From Terana coerulea (lineage: Eukaryota > Basidiomycota > Agaricomycetes > Polyporales > Phanerochaetaceae): a DNA stretch of 64,000 nucleotides. Both the position numbers and the translations under genes were made by a program. Shown here in pieces: positions 39,047 to 51,288 of this stretch. A model generated the notes under the pieces. The model was given only the letters and a program-made list of their open reading frames with translations, was not told where the DNA came from and did not search any database. Each line of letters begins with the position of its first letter. Position 1 is the first letter of the stretch. The stretch lies in the NCBI GenBank assembly GCA_024811115.1, contig JAKOGH010000051.1, positions 372,001 through 436,000 on the forward strand. Reading direction: 5' to 3'.

Positions 39047-40426
39047 CTATGGAAGGCGAGCCATGATGGTTTGGATTTGTATCGTCGCGTCGGAGAGCGA
39101 CTTGGCGAAGGCGTCGATTTGTGCTTGGACGATCTTGCGCCCGTCGACTCGTGAGCGGTTCGAGCGCGTCGGCGTGCCTGGGACGCTGCCGGATACCGGA
39201 ATGACAACGATGGTCCCGTCGCCAACGTCCACGGCACCCGCCTCCCACTTCTCAACCTTTGTCCTGCTCCGCTCTGCACTCTCCCACTCTGACCGCCACT
39301 CCCCGAGCTTATTCTTCAAGGCCCGAATCTTCCTGCCTGCCTCCGTCGCCGCGGCGGTGTTCACTTGTGTTTGCTCGGAGATGGTGGCAAGCGACGATGC
39401 AAAGGTCGTGGTGGTAGTGCGGAAATGCGCGAGCTGTAGAATGGCGGCGGCTGGTGTGGGAGGTCCGGATGGCGGTGGTGGTGCAGATATGGCTGCTTTG
39501 GTATCGTTCGGCGCATCGTAGTCATCTCCTTCATCCGCTAGCCGAGCCCTATCTCTATCCATTTCCGCTTCCCAATCCGACGTGTTCGTGCCGAGTCGCG
39601 GAGAAAGAGGCTCTTCCTGTATCGCATCTAGTGGCCGAATGGAGTGGTCTTGCGACGCAGATGTAGTAGCGGGTTTCGGCTCAGCAATGAGATCGTCAAG
39701 TGCTTCTAGTTGTCCCAGCGCATCGTTGCCACCAATCTCCCCGCCTATCCGTCTAAACTCGCGCTCGTACTCGAGCAACTCTCGCACCTGCCCTTCGCGG
39801 TCCCGGGCAGTATCGTCTATACGTCTTATGACGTCCGAGGCAAGTTTCTCGAGAACAGGCTTGCCACTGGCTTCAACGTCTATTCGTCGTAACTGCGCGA
39901 GGAACTTGTCCGTTGACTCTAGGTCTTCGGCCAAAGTCATCATGGGGTCCTGCTCAGGAACCTTCACCTTTCTCGAGGGTCTGGTCGGTGACTCGAAGGC
40001 AGGGTCCATGTCGGCAGGCGGGTCGTCGTCATAGTCTGACAACGGCTCTTGGTCTTGCACGTTAGAGGCGCTGCCAAACGCATCTGCAAGAGATTCGAGG
40101 GTATTCGGTAGACCGTCGGGCTCTATTTGCGCTGCGGGCTCGTCTATGCCTTCCGCTCCCTCATCATACTCCAGACCCAGTTCCTCTGCGAGCCCTTTCG
40201 ATCCGCCCGAGTCTCCTGTGCTGACCAGCGCCGCGGCCAGCTCATGTGCCAGGGAGTGCATCCCGCTGCCACCGCCGTCGTTCTGGCCAAACGCCTCCGC
40301 GAGGCTCGAGCCACGCAAGTTCGCGGATGATGCCCGACCGTTCACGGCTTTGCGCACCGTGCCTTTCTTGTTGTGAAATCGTGAGCCCGAGGACCCAAAT
40401 ACGTCGTCGTCGTAAGATGTTGTCAT
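39047..40426 (-). CDS. conserved-looking coiled-coil protein of unknown function
   Basis: Single-exon frame of 459 residues starting MTTSYDDDVFGSSGSRF. The frame is open farther upstream, with another ATG near 40580, so the start could be earlier. The N-terminal half is acidic and low-complexity, with two similar motifs (SLAEAFGQND and SLADAFGSAS). The middle has a strong heptad-like region (about residues 190-260: FLAQLRRIDVEASGKPVLEK, REGQVRELLEYEREFRR). A proline-rich linker (APPPPSGPPTPAAA) leads to a second helical region (RKIRALKNKLGEWRSEWESA) and the C-terminus IQTIMARLP. No catalytic motif or membrane segment is seen. It converges with MMS19, 352 bp apart. The protein looks structural, and I cannot assign a family. 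Confidence 0.7.
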   Translation of the reverse strand: MTTSYDDDVFGSSGSRFHNKKGTVRKAVNGRASSANLRGSSLAEAFGQNDGGGSGMHSLAHELAAALVSTGDSGGSKGLAEELGLEYDEGAEGIDEPAAQIEPDGLPNTLESLADAFGSASNVQDQEPLSDYDDDPPADMDPAFESPTRPSRKVKVPEQDPMMTLAEDLESTDKFLAQLRRIDVEASGKPVLEKLASDVIRRIDDTARDREGQVRELLEYEREFRRIGGEIGGNDALGQLEALDDLIAEPKPATTSASQDHSIRPLDAIQEEPLSPRLGTNTSDWEAEMDRDRARLADEGDDYDAPNDTKAAISAPPPPSGPPTPAAAILQLAHFRTTTTTFASSLATISEQTQVNTAAATEAGRKIRALKNKLGEWRSEWESAERSRTKVEKWEAGAVDVGDGTIVVIPVSGSVPGTPTRSNRSRVDGRKIVQAQIDAFAKSLSDATIQIQTIMARLP

Positions 40427-42534
40427 TTGGTATAGTTCAGAGTGAAAGAATGTGAAAGAGAGGCCGGTAGCAACGGTCGGTGGGACTTGGTTAAAGGAGA
40501 GCTGTAATTGGGCGCTAAAGCGCTTTGTGCTGCTTTGCTTCTGCCGGCCGAACTGCTTGCTTGCTGCCTTGTCTCTCATTTTGACTCGCTCCCTCGGTCT
40601 ACTTTCTTTGCTCCACAGAGGTGTAACATGATTAGCATGGAATTGTGGGAGGATAAATTGCTCACACCTGTGAGAAGTGACCACTTCTCGTGAGATAAGC
40701 AGTTTAAGTCCAGACGCCCGTCACAACTTGAAACACAATTTGTGGGTTTGCGGTGGTTGATAGATTGGAAGCCCTTGAGACTTATCAGCTTCAACGCGTA
40801 ATGCTCAATGGTGGAGATGTTTTTGAGCTCTGCAAGATTGCTGACTGAGGCATCATCTACGTTCAGGCCATCGTCCTAGCCCGATAAATAGCGCTCCCTT
40901 TAAGAACATATAGTGCGCAACTACTTGCATAAATTTATTTGAATCCACAAGTTTCATACAAGACCATAAATGAGTGCCAAAAATATGCCAACATTTGAGG
41001 GAGGAGCTAAAATAATATCATCGACAGACTATGCTACTAATCAAATCCTTCTGAGTCCTCAACGTTGCCTAGTGAAGGGAGCATCAACCTATGCTTGTAT
41101 GAACAGCACTTAATACAAACAAATAGAGTATGAATTGGACCAGCACTACTGTATGGTCCGTCCATGAGGAAAGAGTGTGTCACTGCAGGAATCCACCGTA
41201 AATCATTATCAAAGAATACCATATCTTAAAAGAGGAGTAAATTCTTCCGATTAAACAGTAAATGGTAGGCTAGCTTTGATTCGGCGGGGTGTATCACAGC
41301 AACACGACTAGCCCAGCGCTGCCAAAGTCGGTGGCGACCGAAAATGCGCGTTTGACCCGCCAAGCCGGCGGTCACACTGTGGTAAAGATTTTTCGAGTAT
41401 GTGATAGTCAAAAAGATGACACTTTTAAAAGTGACATGATTCAAATCATATTCAACGGCAGTGGTTGGCGGATGTAAAGGCATTGCGGGCGACGCCGGAC
41501 GATTCTGCAGCACTTAGCGCCCATCTTCGTGGCGCATCAGGCATCACGCTGGTTGCCGTTGTGTGCAGAGTCGCCACAGATGCAGAGGCCAGAAGACTTG
41601 TCTGCATCTCTCACCAAGCTGTCACGTATATTCCCGAAAATACTCAGGAATATCCGTGCGTACATGAAACGTGACCACGGAAAATGGCGCTGTCCTAGGC
41701 ACATGCCTATGGTGCATCAATGTGGTCGGTACGCTCGATCCCCCGTAAGCCTGAGGAGTGCAAGTGCCCTGGTTCCGTGACTCCTCAGCGGCGGCGCCGT
41801 TAGTGTATATACCATAAGAGAGACGATAGGTACAAAGAATCCAAATGGAGGCAGGTAAATGCCGTCGATTTGTCTGATATCCGCCCGTGATGCCCAAGAA
41901 ATGCAAGTGCTGTCGGAATCTGACGGGCGTTCAGTGCCAAGCGACTTCGCTAGTGGCCACCTTCCCGACATCATGTAGATGCACTTTATATCCAGGCGCT
42001 CATCTGTCATGTATTCCGTTATGTTTGCCCGTACGCGATGGCTCGGAGGTCTCGCGGCGCGTAAACCAAGCGGGCTGGGCTACTCACATTCAGTTCCCGC
42101 GCTTTCCGCGAACCTTGGTTGGCATCTTCTGTTCCTGAAACACTAGCCGTATAATCTGCATTGTACACATTCGGCGTCAGAATATCAGGGCTCGGAGTAG
42201 CAATGCCCGCTTATATACATAGACCCAAACATACTCAATGTGTGCAGTCAACCTCCTCAGATTGTGAATCGTGATTGTGCTGCAACAGATACCAATACGG
42301 ACATGAGGTGGGTATAACATGCAGGATACGAAAGTTAAATTACATCCAAGCAGTATGAAATAATCAAGTGCCAAGTTTGTGATCCCGCCCAGCGGCATTA
42401 AGCGATAACTTGAACAGCTAGCGTCGCGCTCGCGCCCTTGTGCAGCGAGCACCTGATGTAGCGAGCGTCGCTACCGCAGACCCGATATTTCGGGTGCAAG
42501 AGACCGCTGGCTTGTTTCTGGGTAGTCTCTCGCG
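40427..42534. other. gene-poor 2.1-kb intergenic region
   Basis: Only short, unrelated frames occur and no domain is recognisable. A short perfect palindrome-like CACTTTTAAAAGTG lies near 41418. The region separates two divergent genes, the coiled-coil protein and the small secreted protein. Confidence 0.45.
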
Positions 42535-42542
42535 TATAAAAG
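42535..42542 (+). promoter_or_regulatory. TATA box of the small secreted protein gene
   Basis: TATAAAAG about 100 bp before the start codon, followed by a long pyrimidine-rich leader (CTTCTCTTGCCGTCCCTC and neighbours). This is a layout common in strongly expressed fungal genes. Confidence 0.6.
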
Positions 42543-42639
42543 AGTCGTCCAACTTGTCTTCTACCCTCAGAGTAGTCAGCCACTTGACTTCTCTACCACA
42601 GTCTCACCTTCTCTTGCCGTCCCTCACACCTCCCACGCG

Positions 42640-43142
42640 ATGAAGCTCTCTACCGCCTTCCTCGCCGTCGCGGCCGTCGTGCTCCCCGCGATGGCCGTCC
42701 CTGCCCCCGAGGCGGAGCCTGCGCCCGTCGCCGAGCTCGAGAAGCGGGACAACACCATCTACGTGTGTGAAGGACAGTTAGTACATCCCCCAGAAGCTTT
42801 CCTCAACCAGCTCTGACCTGTCACGATTTGACTCCGGCAGGAACTGGTCCGGGCGATGCACCACGTACGCCCCTCCCTACAACACGTGCCAGCCCTGGTC
42901 GGCTCTTGGCCTCTCGGGCCTCGGCTCTTGGGGCCCCTCTCAAGGCGAGCTTCAGCTAGGTCTATAGATCGTGCGAGTTCGGCTGACGAACAATTCGGAA
43001 TGTAGGCACTTATTGCATCTGGTATAACCAGCCATGCGGGACGTCCGGAGGGACCGGATCCGACACCTTCACCTACCCAGGCTTCTCCACGGTGCCGGGA
43101 TACTGGCAGTACAACACCCAGTCCTGGAAGTGCTGGTGGTAA
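42640..43142 (+). CDS. small secreted cysteine-rich protein, crystallin/I36-like
   Basis: Start MKLSTAFLAVAAVVLPAMA is a clear signal peptide. A short acidic pro-segment ends in the Kex2 site EKR. The mature protein begins DNTIYVCEGQ. Exons are 42640-42776, 42841-42944 and 43006-43142, giving 125 residues. The mature part has six cysteines and the pattern CEGQNWSGRC, then GSWGPSQG|TYCIWYNQPCG, then YPGF, which recalls beta-gamma-crystallin-like small proteins and family I36 inhibitors. That assignment is by pattern only. Joining GPSQG to TYCIW needs a GC-AG intron (donor GCGAGC at 42945). A GT donor at 42960 would add five residues and leave a 46-nt intron. The ending WKCWW is unusual. Likely an apoplastic or wall-associated protein. 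Confidence 0.75.
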
Positions 43143-43528
43143 ACAGCGTTGCGCTTCGAACGTTCTGAACATATGCGTGAGTGGAGGTATAAGTTTGGGT
43201 TGCATGGAGCTCACTACTACTAGGACTCACCGGCTCCCAATGCTCAAAGTCGAGCATCACCCGTGAATATTGCTCCAATCTTACCCATGTAGTACCTCCC
43301 AAATGCCTCGATGACAGTTAAACATAAGAACATGGATGTACATTGAATGTCTGCACCAATACACGGGCGTAGAGTGGGAATAGACTGGACATGTGGTCGT
43401 AAAGGTAGCCAACGTGAACATAATCTTGAAAGAATCTACAACACATCTTGTTACCAACTTGCACGATTAACACTGCCAAACATACACAACAAAGTCACGA
43501 AAACAAACAAGATAGCACCAGACATGTG

Positions 43529-46500
43529 TTATGACGTGTAGACAGCATACGGGATAACGGGTTGCGGCGGATTGCCCTCGGCGTTGTCGAGCTGAGCGAA
43601 CCGTCTGAAGCGCTGCATGTCCACCTGTGCGCCCATCTCAGCTTAGCACCAACGAAGCGGAGACGCCGAGGCACTCACCGTCGACTTAAACACCATGAAG
43701 AAGTGCTTGTAATTGTGCGTGTCGACGGTCTCGCAGTTGTCGCACAGATCCGTCGCGCAGTACACGCATCGGAACCATTCGCCGGTGATGCGTTGCATAC
43801 AGCGATCGCACACGGCGGATGAATGCAGAACACCGGCGAGGTATTCTGACCGAGAGCATGTTAACCGAGGTCACCGTCGTCAGTTCGTACGGCATACCTT
43901 TCGGACGCTCCCTCACATAAACGCCGCCTGGAGGTCCAGCGGGCACTCGATATCTGACCAAAACATCAGTGAGACATGGCAGACAAGTAGTAGCTGAGGA
44001 ACGTACAGCATCGGTAGTAGGGCATAGTCACTCTCAAGAGGGTTATCGACCGGCCGAGGCAGCTTGAAGAATATGTGCATCGGGTCGTGCACCGCGTACG
44101 ACCGAGCTTCACAGTCAGAACACAGGCTGTATCCCTGTGGCTTCGAGTGACACATCGCGCACTGGTAGCGGACGCCGACAATCATCTGAGACAGCATCTG
44201 TAAGTTGTTCGAAGAGAAGCGATGGTCGACTCACCTTTCGACACGCATCGCAGTGAATCCCATGGCTGTCGCCATCTGCGCTTTGAGACGCAACATCGAG
44301 GGAAGAGGCAGATGGCCCGATGACGGTGCGGGCGTAGGCGGATCCTAACGAATCGCGTCTAGCTCGCTTGGGCTCCTCGTCGACAGTGGCCGCATCTTTT
44401 CCCCACAGTTGTTGAGCCCGTCGGCTCGCAGACTCCAGCTCTTGTATCGGCAATGGGTAGGGTATCTATCAACGGTTCATGTTTTATTAACATGAACGGG
44501 CATTGAGATGACAACTTACCTTGATCATGATGTGCGACGAGTTGTGGCCGTCATCGGAAGAATCCAAATTCCCCGGAAGCCCAGCCGATTCACAATTCGA
44601 GCAGATGTCGATGGAAGGGCATATCGCGCAATGGAATCGGGCCCCGACGATTTCCAGTAAGCAGCTAGATGGGCAAGAGTGAGCAGGTTGTCAGACAGAT
44701 GCAACAAGCAGACTTACTGTGCGCATTTGACCCCGGCGTGGGTCATCGCTACACGAGATGTCAGTAAGCCTTTGAGTCTAGCATGAGCAAGGGGTTTCCA
44801 CCTACAGAGTTCTCCAGACTCGTCGGGGGCCAGGATGGTATGCTCGATGACCGGTTCGCTGCGGGTGCGAGTTGGTTTCTCCAGGATGACCAGGAAGGGA
44901 TGAGACGGATGTATTTCATGGACTTGACTGCGATCACAAGCCGCGTCAGCAATGACTGCGCACCAAACCCGAGGCATCGATTTCTTACCTGTAACAAGCT
45001 TTGCACAAGTTAAGGTTCTCACACATCGCGCACTTGTACCGCTTGCCTACGATGGTCGAAGGGCATGTTGAGCACTTGACCGTGGTGTGGTCATCATGTT
45101 CTGCAATAGCTTGAATTCACAAAGTCGTTCAATACCAGTAGCATATAGCCTACTTACCAACGTTGTCCCACCCTCTAGGCCCCCACACCTTCTCGAGGTA
45201 CGCGTGTCGGGAATGCCCTTTTCTGGAGGCCGTTCTTCGCCACTGTGAAAGCGCCCGCTGCGTCTCTTCTGGCGATGGTGGCAAGTCCGCAGTCATTGGG
45301 GATGACTCCGGACCGATGGACGCTTCCAGTGCATGCACGACGCCCACTGAGCCAATACAGTTGAAGCACAGTTCGTAGCCTGGGCCCATGGAACCAAGCG
45401 ATGACGAGGAACCGCTGTGCGTGTGCGCTGGAATGGTGAGAGTAGACGGCGACGAAGATGAGGATGGTGGAGAAGATGAAGGAAGAGCGGGAAGGGGTTT
45501 ATGTAGCATGTGTACACCATTGTTATCGTGAAATGGATCCTCTGTGCTGGCAACAAGCGTCCATGAAGATACCGTCGGGGAGTGGGCAACGAAGTTACGC
45601 GGTGGAGGTGGAGGATACGAGAATGTCGATGTTGAGGCAAACGGATCAATGTCCCTTGATTTGCCTTTCCCGTTGATTTCGATAGCTCCCTTGTGACTGA
45701 CAGGCTCCTTCTCTCCGCAGGTTGCGCAGACATACCGGAAGGTTGTCAATAAATCACCGCAGTTCGAGCAATCCGTTGGATCCTTCGGGGGGTTCGGCAT
45801 GGTCGTGATGAACGGCAATAGCTCCGCTGGGATATCCGGCGAAATGTCTTCACGCGAAATGATAGGCTCGGAATGTGAGCGATGGCTGGGATGCGAGTGT
45901 GGTGGAGAATGACGACGAGAGTCATTGGAGGATGAGGCACGCGGAGGTTCTGCTTCAAACGGCATACTCTGCCACGACTCATCTCTTGTGGGTGGACGTT
46001 CCGCGAGGTCGGCACTGTAGATGTCGTCCATCCCGTTCGAAGTGTCATCGAACCCAGAGTCGACGGTAGGGGCGGATACGGAGGAGCTGCCGGAGGTGTA
46101 TGTGTAATAAAAGCGTCCTCCATTGCCCTTTTCCAGAGCCAATTCGCCGCTCATGATTGAGTTACCGTCGTCTTCCGGGATCGACAGAGAGTCCGCTATG
46201 GATATCCCATCCTCGCCCGAAGGTCTGCGCACCGCGGTAGGTCGCCCTGTGATCTGCAAAGTTCGCTCGTTCTGCTCTCGCAACCACGCCGCACCGCGTG
46301 CGTTTTGCAGGGTAGATGAGCCGTAAGTTGCCGACTGTGGGTCGCCGTTCTCCAGAGCTTCCTGAGACCTCAATCGCTCGAATACAGCGTCTTCGTCATC
46401 TGCGATAGACGGCAGACTGCTGCTGCCGCCGCTAAGCGAGAGGGTCTTCGGTATGCTTGAGACGGTCTCCTCGTCCCAATCGTCCTGATTGTTCGATGAC

Positions 46501-47166
46501 TGTGGCTTCTTGCAACCTGGGACCACCGTCTTTGTGCCGCGAGCCCGCTGGAATATGTTGTAGCGCGAACGAGAGCGCGCACCTGTATCCTTTGAACTCA
46601 CTGTCCTCGCATCGTCCTCCACTTCTCCGCCGGCAAATGAGCCCGATAACGAGAAGCCGTCGCTACTCCTGTCCTTGTATTCCTCCATGCTCGCTAACGA
46701 GGACGTGTCCGAGAGACTGGGGCCATCATAGTCGATAGAAATCTTGACTCGGAGGGTGATCTTGCTTCTGCCGAAACTGCGCCCGGACAGGATCGAGGCT
46801 GCAGAGGACATCGGTGGGTCGTCACCTCCGCCAGGGTAGAAGTAGCGAATAGCTTCAGTGAGGTCGCCTTCGGTGGTGATTACAGTGACTTCGCCGTCAT
46901 CGTCTGTGTATGTTATACCATAGGAAGTCGCGGAAAGTGAAAAGCATTGTTCAACCTATAGAGGCTGAGACTTAGTCATGCACAAGAAGAGCGAAAAGAA
47001 GAGCGAAATACTCACTCGATGTTTCAAGGAGGTCGAAGGAACAGGTGCGGCTAGAACTGAAGGTGATACGCTTGTTGACTCCTTCATGATTACACTTCAC
47101 TACGAGAGGCTTGTCTGGACGACTCTCCGCAGAATCGTATTCTGAGGCTGCGTATCTGGACGACAT
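43529..47166 (-). CDS. PB1-domain protein with five ZZ zinc fingers (p62/NBR1-like)
   Basis: Exon 1 (47166-47016) and the next exon (from 46955) encode a PB1 domain: PLVVKCNHEGVNKRITF, then the acidic OPCA-type patch YTDDDGEVTVI and ITTEGDLTEAIRYF. The single base by which these exons disagree in phase is probably another deletion. A Ser-rich disordered stretch of about 330 residues follows. Then five ZZ-type fingers: CSNC...CATC (about 45760), VKCSTC...YKCAMC (45090), HAGVKC...FHCAIC (44640), HGIHCDAC...YQCAMC (44200) and SSAVCDRC...FRCVYC (43790). The product ends VIPYAVYTS at 43529. PB1 plus ZZ is the architecture of the selective-autophagy receptors p62 and NBR1. No NBR1-type four-tryptophan domain is visible. 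Autophagy receptor function is inference. Confidence 0.78.
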
Positions 47167-47940
47167 CCGAGTGGACAGGAACAGAGACTGCGCATCGCTG
47201 CCGCCTGAAACTTGGTGGTGGGAGAGATTATTCTAGCGCCCATAAGCATAATCCCAGGGGCTATAGGGTTAGGGGCATTCGAGGTTAGGGCTAGTACAAA
47301 TAGACGCCTTGCGCGGGAATCATGACGCGCCACAATGGCGCGCGTCTAATCAATCAAGCTCTCTAAATCTCTTCCAAGTTTCAACACACTAGTACTGCCG
47401 TATACTTGTTCTCCAGCGCTATCACTAACTACAGTACCGCTAATCATCGACTGTAGTGATGAGAAAGTGTAGCAATTCCTCGATAATTTGTGTACTACCT
47501 TTTCTGACATATCTAAGCTTCAGCTATCGTGTCAGATGCTGTCTGCAACGGCATCGGTTCGACTAGGTTCAGCCTAGCAGATGTAAACCGCAGCTGTCCG
47601 AACAATCGCGCAGTAAGTCTTGCAAATAAAACTTGGTTGTCACCCGGCTCTGAGACGAGTATGACTAACGGATCATCCAAGTAGCCGAACGTTCAGGCTG
47701 CAGCGTCTCTCTGGATCCTTGAGGGAAACCAGGTTCCTGCAAAGAGCAGGAGCCCAGACTCAGTGGCAGACTGCGAGTGGTAATGGAAGAATGTGGCGTA
47801 CACGCTTGCGGCTTGGTGCAAGCTGTCCCCTTATCAGCTAACAGGATATCCACGCTGACGCTAGCCGCCAACCTGAACCAGCTGCAGTTCTTCCTCCTTG
47901 GAGGGAGTGCCGTCCCTGGGAATTTGGGGCTTCTATTCGC
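47167..47940. other. divergent promoter region
   Basis: Lies between the PB1-ZZ gene (minus) and the MFS gene (plus). No coding sequence is recognised. A local GGGTTAGGGG/GGTTAGGG stretch near 47260-47290 is short and not a telomere array. Confidence 0.45.
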
Positions 47941-47947
47941 TATAAAA
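47941..47947 (+). promoter_or_regulatory. TATA box of the MFS gene
   Basis: TATAAAA 71 bp before the MFS start codon. Confidence 0.55.
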
Positions 47948-48011
47948 TCTTGCTCGCCAACCTCCCCTTCCTGCAAAATCCCCCTGCTCTTCACCAGTGA
48001 CCCCATACACC

Positions 48012-50064
48012 ATGCCGCAGGACGATGAGAAAGCCGAGTACACCGTGGCTGCTGAAGACGTACCGTCTGCAGCGCTGTCGAAAACATACGAACGTCATGG
48101 TCGCTTGGACCTTATACCTATGCCCTCGGACGATCCTAAGGATCCGTTGAATTGGCCGTCGTACGTTTCCTTCATGCATGCAGGCTTTGCTAGTGTTAAT
48201 GCTTTGCTGAGGCAGGTGGCGAAAGAACATACTTCTGTTGATTGTCGCTTTTCATGCTATGCAAGCGTCTTTTGGTGCAGGTTGGTTGGCGACTGCTCTT
48301 GGCTGCTATAATTCTAGCTCACGCTGCGGGTAGCTATGGTCATCCCGGCATTCGAAGATCTCTCCGAAGACTTTCAGGCGTCACTGAATAGCTGCGCGTA
48401 CTTCGTGTAAGCACCCATAAGACTGAACTTCAGCCAGAAACAAGCTTGAACTTGCCTCCATGCTCAGGTCTATCCAATTGATATTTCTCGGCGTCATGCC
48501 CTTGGTCTGGTCTCCCATATCCGAACGCATTGGCCGACGACCTGTGTATCTCATATCGGCCCTGGTTTCCGCCATATGCGCCCTTGCGGGAGCATTCTGT
48601 CATTCTTACGGGGCGCTCATGGCGACTCGCGCCTTCCAGGCCATATTCATATCCCCACCGGTGTCTCTTGGCGCGTGCACGGTTTCCGAGCTGTTCTTTG
48701 CGCACCAGAAGGGCAAGAAGATGGGTGTATGGGGTACGTTCGTCGGTCTTAGGTCATGACACCTCTCAGACTGATTCTGTGGTTGACAGTTCTTATGGCG
48801 ACCATCGGAGCTTCTGCGGGCCCTCTTGCGTGAGTTGCCGAGCCCAAAGTTGCTTACGAGACAGGGCACACCGCTTACCACAAGCCAAATACAGCACAGG
48901 ATACCTCGTCCAGAACAAAGGGTGGCGCTCCATCTTCTACCTTCTTGCCGGCATCCACTTCGCCTTATTCCTCGCACACCTGGCCTTTGGCCCGGAGACC
49001 CTCTACCTTCATCGCGCGCCGCCTGGAGAGTCCGACCACGTCGACAAAGATGTGGGTTCTGGCGGCTGGCGATACTTCTCTTCCGCGTGTACGGCTCAGG
49101 TCCCTTCCAGTGGAACGAGATATGGCGCCCGTTCAACATGGCTGCCCGGCCGTTGATCCTGCTCACCGTCGTCGGCATCGCTGTGCCGTTTGCGTACACC
49201 TCGGTGCTAATGGTGAGTACGGCGTGCACGCCCATCAGCAGAGCGCACTGACAGTGATTTTATTGACCAGACCATCTTCATACCTCAAGTAAGTGTCCCT
49301 ACGCTGCCTTCCGAGGCCCTTCGCCCCTCATCTGATGCCGTGGCAAGATTTTCGGTCCGCTATTCCACCTCACGCCCGGTCAAACTAGCCTCCATTTTAT
49401 CCCGATGCTCATCGGGGCCGTGCTTGGTGAGCAACTGGCGGGGCCAGGCAGCGACCTGCTGGCGAACTGGCGAACACGGCGCGCAGGAGGGGTCCGCCTC
49501 CCCGAATACCGCTTGCCCCTGGCCTATCCCGGTTTCGCATTGTGTATAATCGGCACCGTCCGTAAGTAATACTGGTGCTGTGTCCCCAGGTTGCTGAACA
49601 ATAACATGAATCGTTGGCAGTGTGGGGCGTCGACTTGGAGAACGCCACGCCTGGCAAATGGACCATCGCTCCCGTAGGTGTCATGATTACGAGTAAACGG
49701 ACGCATCGACTGACGGCTCGCTGCAGGATATCAGCGCAGCCATAGCCACGTTCGGGATGCAGGTAGTCACCACGGTTTGTACAACATACGCCGTCGAGAG
49801 CTATCCTGCGGAGACGCAGCACGTCTCCGCTTTCATGATGGTGGTCCGTCAAGTGTTCGCCTTCGTGAGTGAACTAATTTTTATCCTGCGGAGTGTTCTC
49901 GTATTCAACTGTCGGTTCAGATTGCCCCCTTCTACTTGCCAATACCGTTTGAGTCATGGGGAGACGGGAAAGCGTCTGGTCTCTTCGCGGCTCTTGGTTC
50001 ACTGGGTGCTGTCATGATACTTGCGTGTCACATATGGGGATCGAGATGGAGGAGGAGTGCGTGA
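48012..50064 (+). CDS. MFS transporter, drug:H+ antiporter (DHA) type
   Basis: Start MPQDDEKAEYTVAAEDVP, then the usual cytosolic DDPKDPLNWPS, which enters the first membrane segment after an intron (WRKNILLLIVAFHAMQASFG). The loop after TM2 has the MFS motif SERIGRRPVYL, and TM3-TM5 follow (ALVSAICALAGAFCHSYG, GWRSIFYLLAGIHFALFL). The second half resumes with LILLTVVGIAVPFAYTSVL and the last helices (APFYLPIPFESWGDG, LGAVMILACHIWG), ending at 50064. Many small introns occur. The frame breaks at about 49076-49082, between GGWRYF and LFRVYGSGPFQWNEIW, by one missing base. Substrate is unknown; relatives export toxins or drugs. It is convergent with RPS4. Confidence 0.85.
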
Positions 50065-50296
50065 CTTCAGCTCAGTAATAGTCACTGTTTCCTCGAGTAA
50101 TGACAGCAGAGCATGCATCGTATACATGTTATCATACTTAGCTAGTTCAACCCAAGCGTTATCCCACATTTAATATTACAAGCCCGAGGACCATTCATGC
50201 ATAAGTAGTGCGGTTTTCGGTGTCATGGGTAGTGGCATACAGAGCATGAACAAAATGCGACAGAGAGCACTATGGAATAAGAAAGAATACAACCGC

Positions 50297-51288
50297 CTAC
50301 TGCTCCGAAGCCCGCTGTCTCCTTCGGAGATCCCTCTCCTCAGTAATGGTAAGCTTGGTACCCTTGCCGCGTGGCAGAGAGATCCAAGGCTTCGTGCCCT
50401 CGCCGACAATGAAAATGTTTGTTACCCTGCATCAAAGATAAGCCACGCGATCCAACAATTGCTATACTCCACATACCGAGTGGCGAAAGTCCGATCAAGA
50501 GAGTCCTTGACGTGGACGATGTCGAAGCCACCAACGTGCTTCTCACGATGAACGATGACACCGGCACGGCCCATGTTACGGCCGCCGGTGACGATAACGA
50601 TGTTGCCAGTATCGAACTTGACAAAGTCGGTGATCTTGCCAGACTCGAACTCGAACTTGACAGTGTCGTTGACCTTGATCGCGGGGTCGGGGTACCGGAT
50701 GGTGCGGCCGTCATGGGTGACGACGTATGGGACGCTCTTAGCGCCAACGCCGACCTTCCTGACCTTCAGGAGCTTGTATGTAGCCTCCTCAGGAGTGATA
50801 CGGTGGATGGTAAAGCGGCCCTTCACGTCGTAGAGGAGACGGAAGTGCTCGCCAGACTTCTCAAGAGAAATAACATCTGGGTTGCAGAATCAATTGTCAG
50901 GCAGACTCTTCGGGCAGGACTTCGTGCAACGTACCCTGGAAGCCAGCAGGGTAGGTCGGGTCGGTCCTGACCTTGTTATCGACCTTGACCAAGCGTTGCA
51001 TGACGATCGACAGGACCTCCTTGCCAGTCAAGGCATATTTCAGCCTGTTTCGGAGGAAGATGGTGAGGGGGAGGGATTCCCGGAGCTTGTGAGGACCGGG
51101 CGATGGGCGGGGAGCCTAACAAGCACAAAACGCTTGAATACGTTATGCTTTTGCTGGAGGCTCTGCGAGACGTACGTAGGTACCGCTCAGCTTGTCGAGC
51201 ATCCATGAGGAAGGAGCGGCGAGACGCTTCAAGTGTTTTTTGGGTCCTCGGGCCTAGAGACAACATAGGATCGAAGGTCAGCTCACAT
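50297..51288 (-). CDS. RPS4: 40S ribosomal protein S4 (eS4)
   Basis: Small-subunit ribosomal protein. Coding parts in order: ATG alone (51288-51286), then [20 protein letters not shown] to SGTY (ending 51176), [20 protein letters not shown] to FQ (51115-50935), [20 protein letters not shown] to FATR (50876-50477), and [17 protein letters not shown] to the stop at 50297. GT-AG introns of 60, 58 and 50 nt join in phase. The first intron follows the start codon directly, and its donor reads ATG|TGAGC, one G short, again suggesting a deletion error. The sequence matches the eukaryotic eS4 family along its whole length, including the conserved [13 protein letters not shown] and GGRNMGRAG. Confidence 0.95.
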
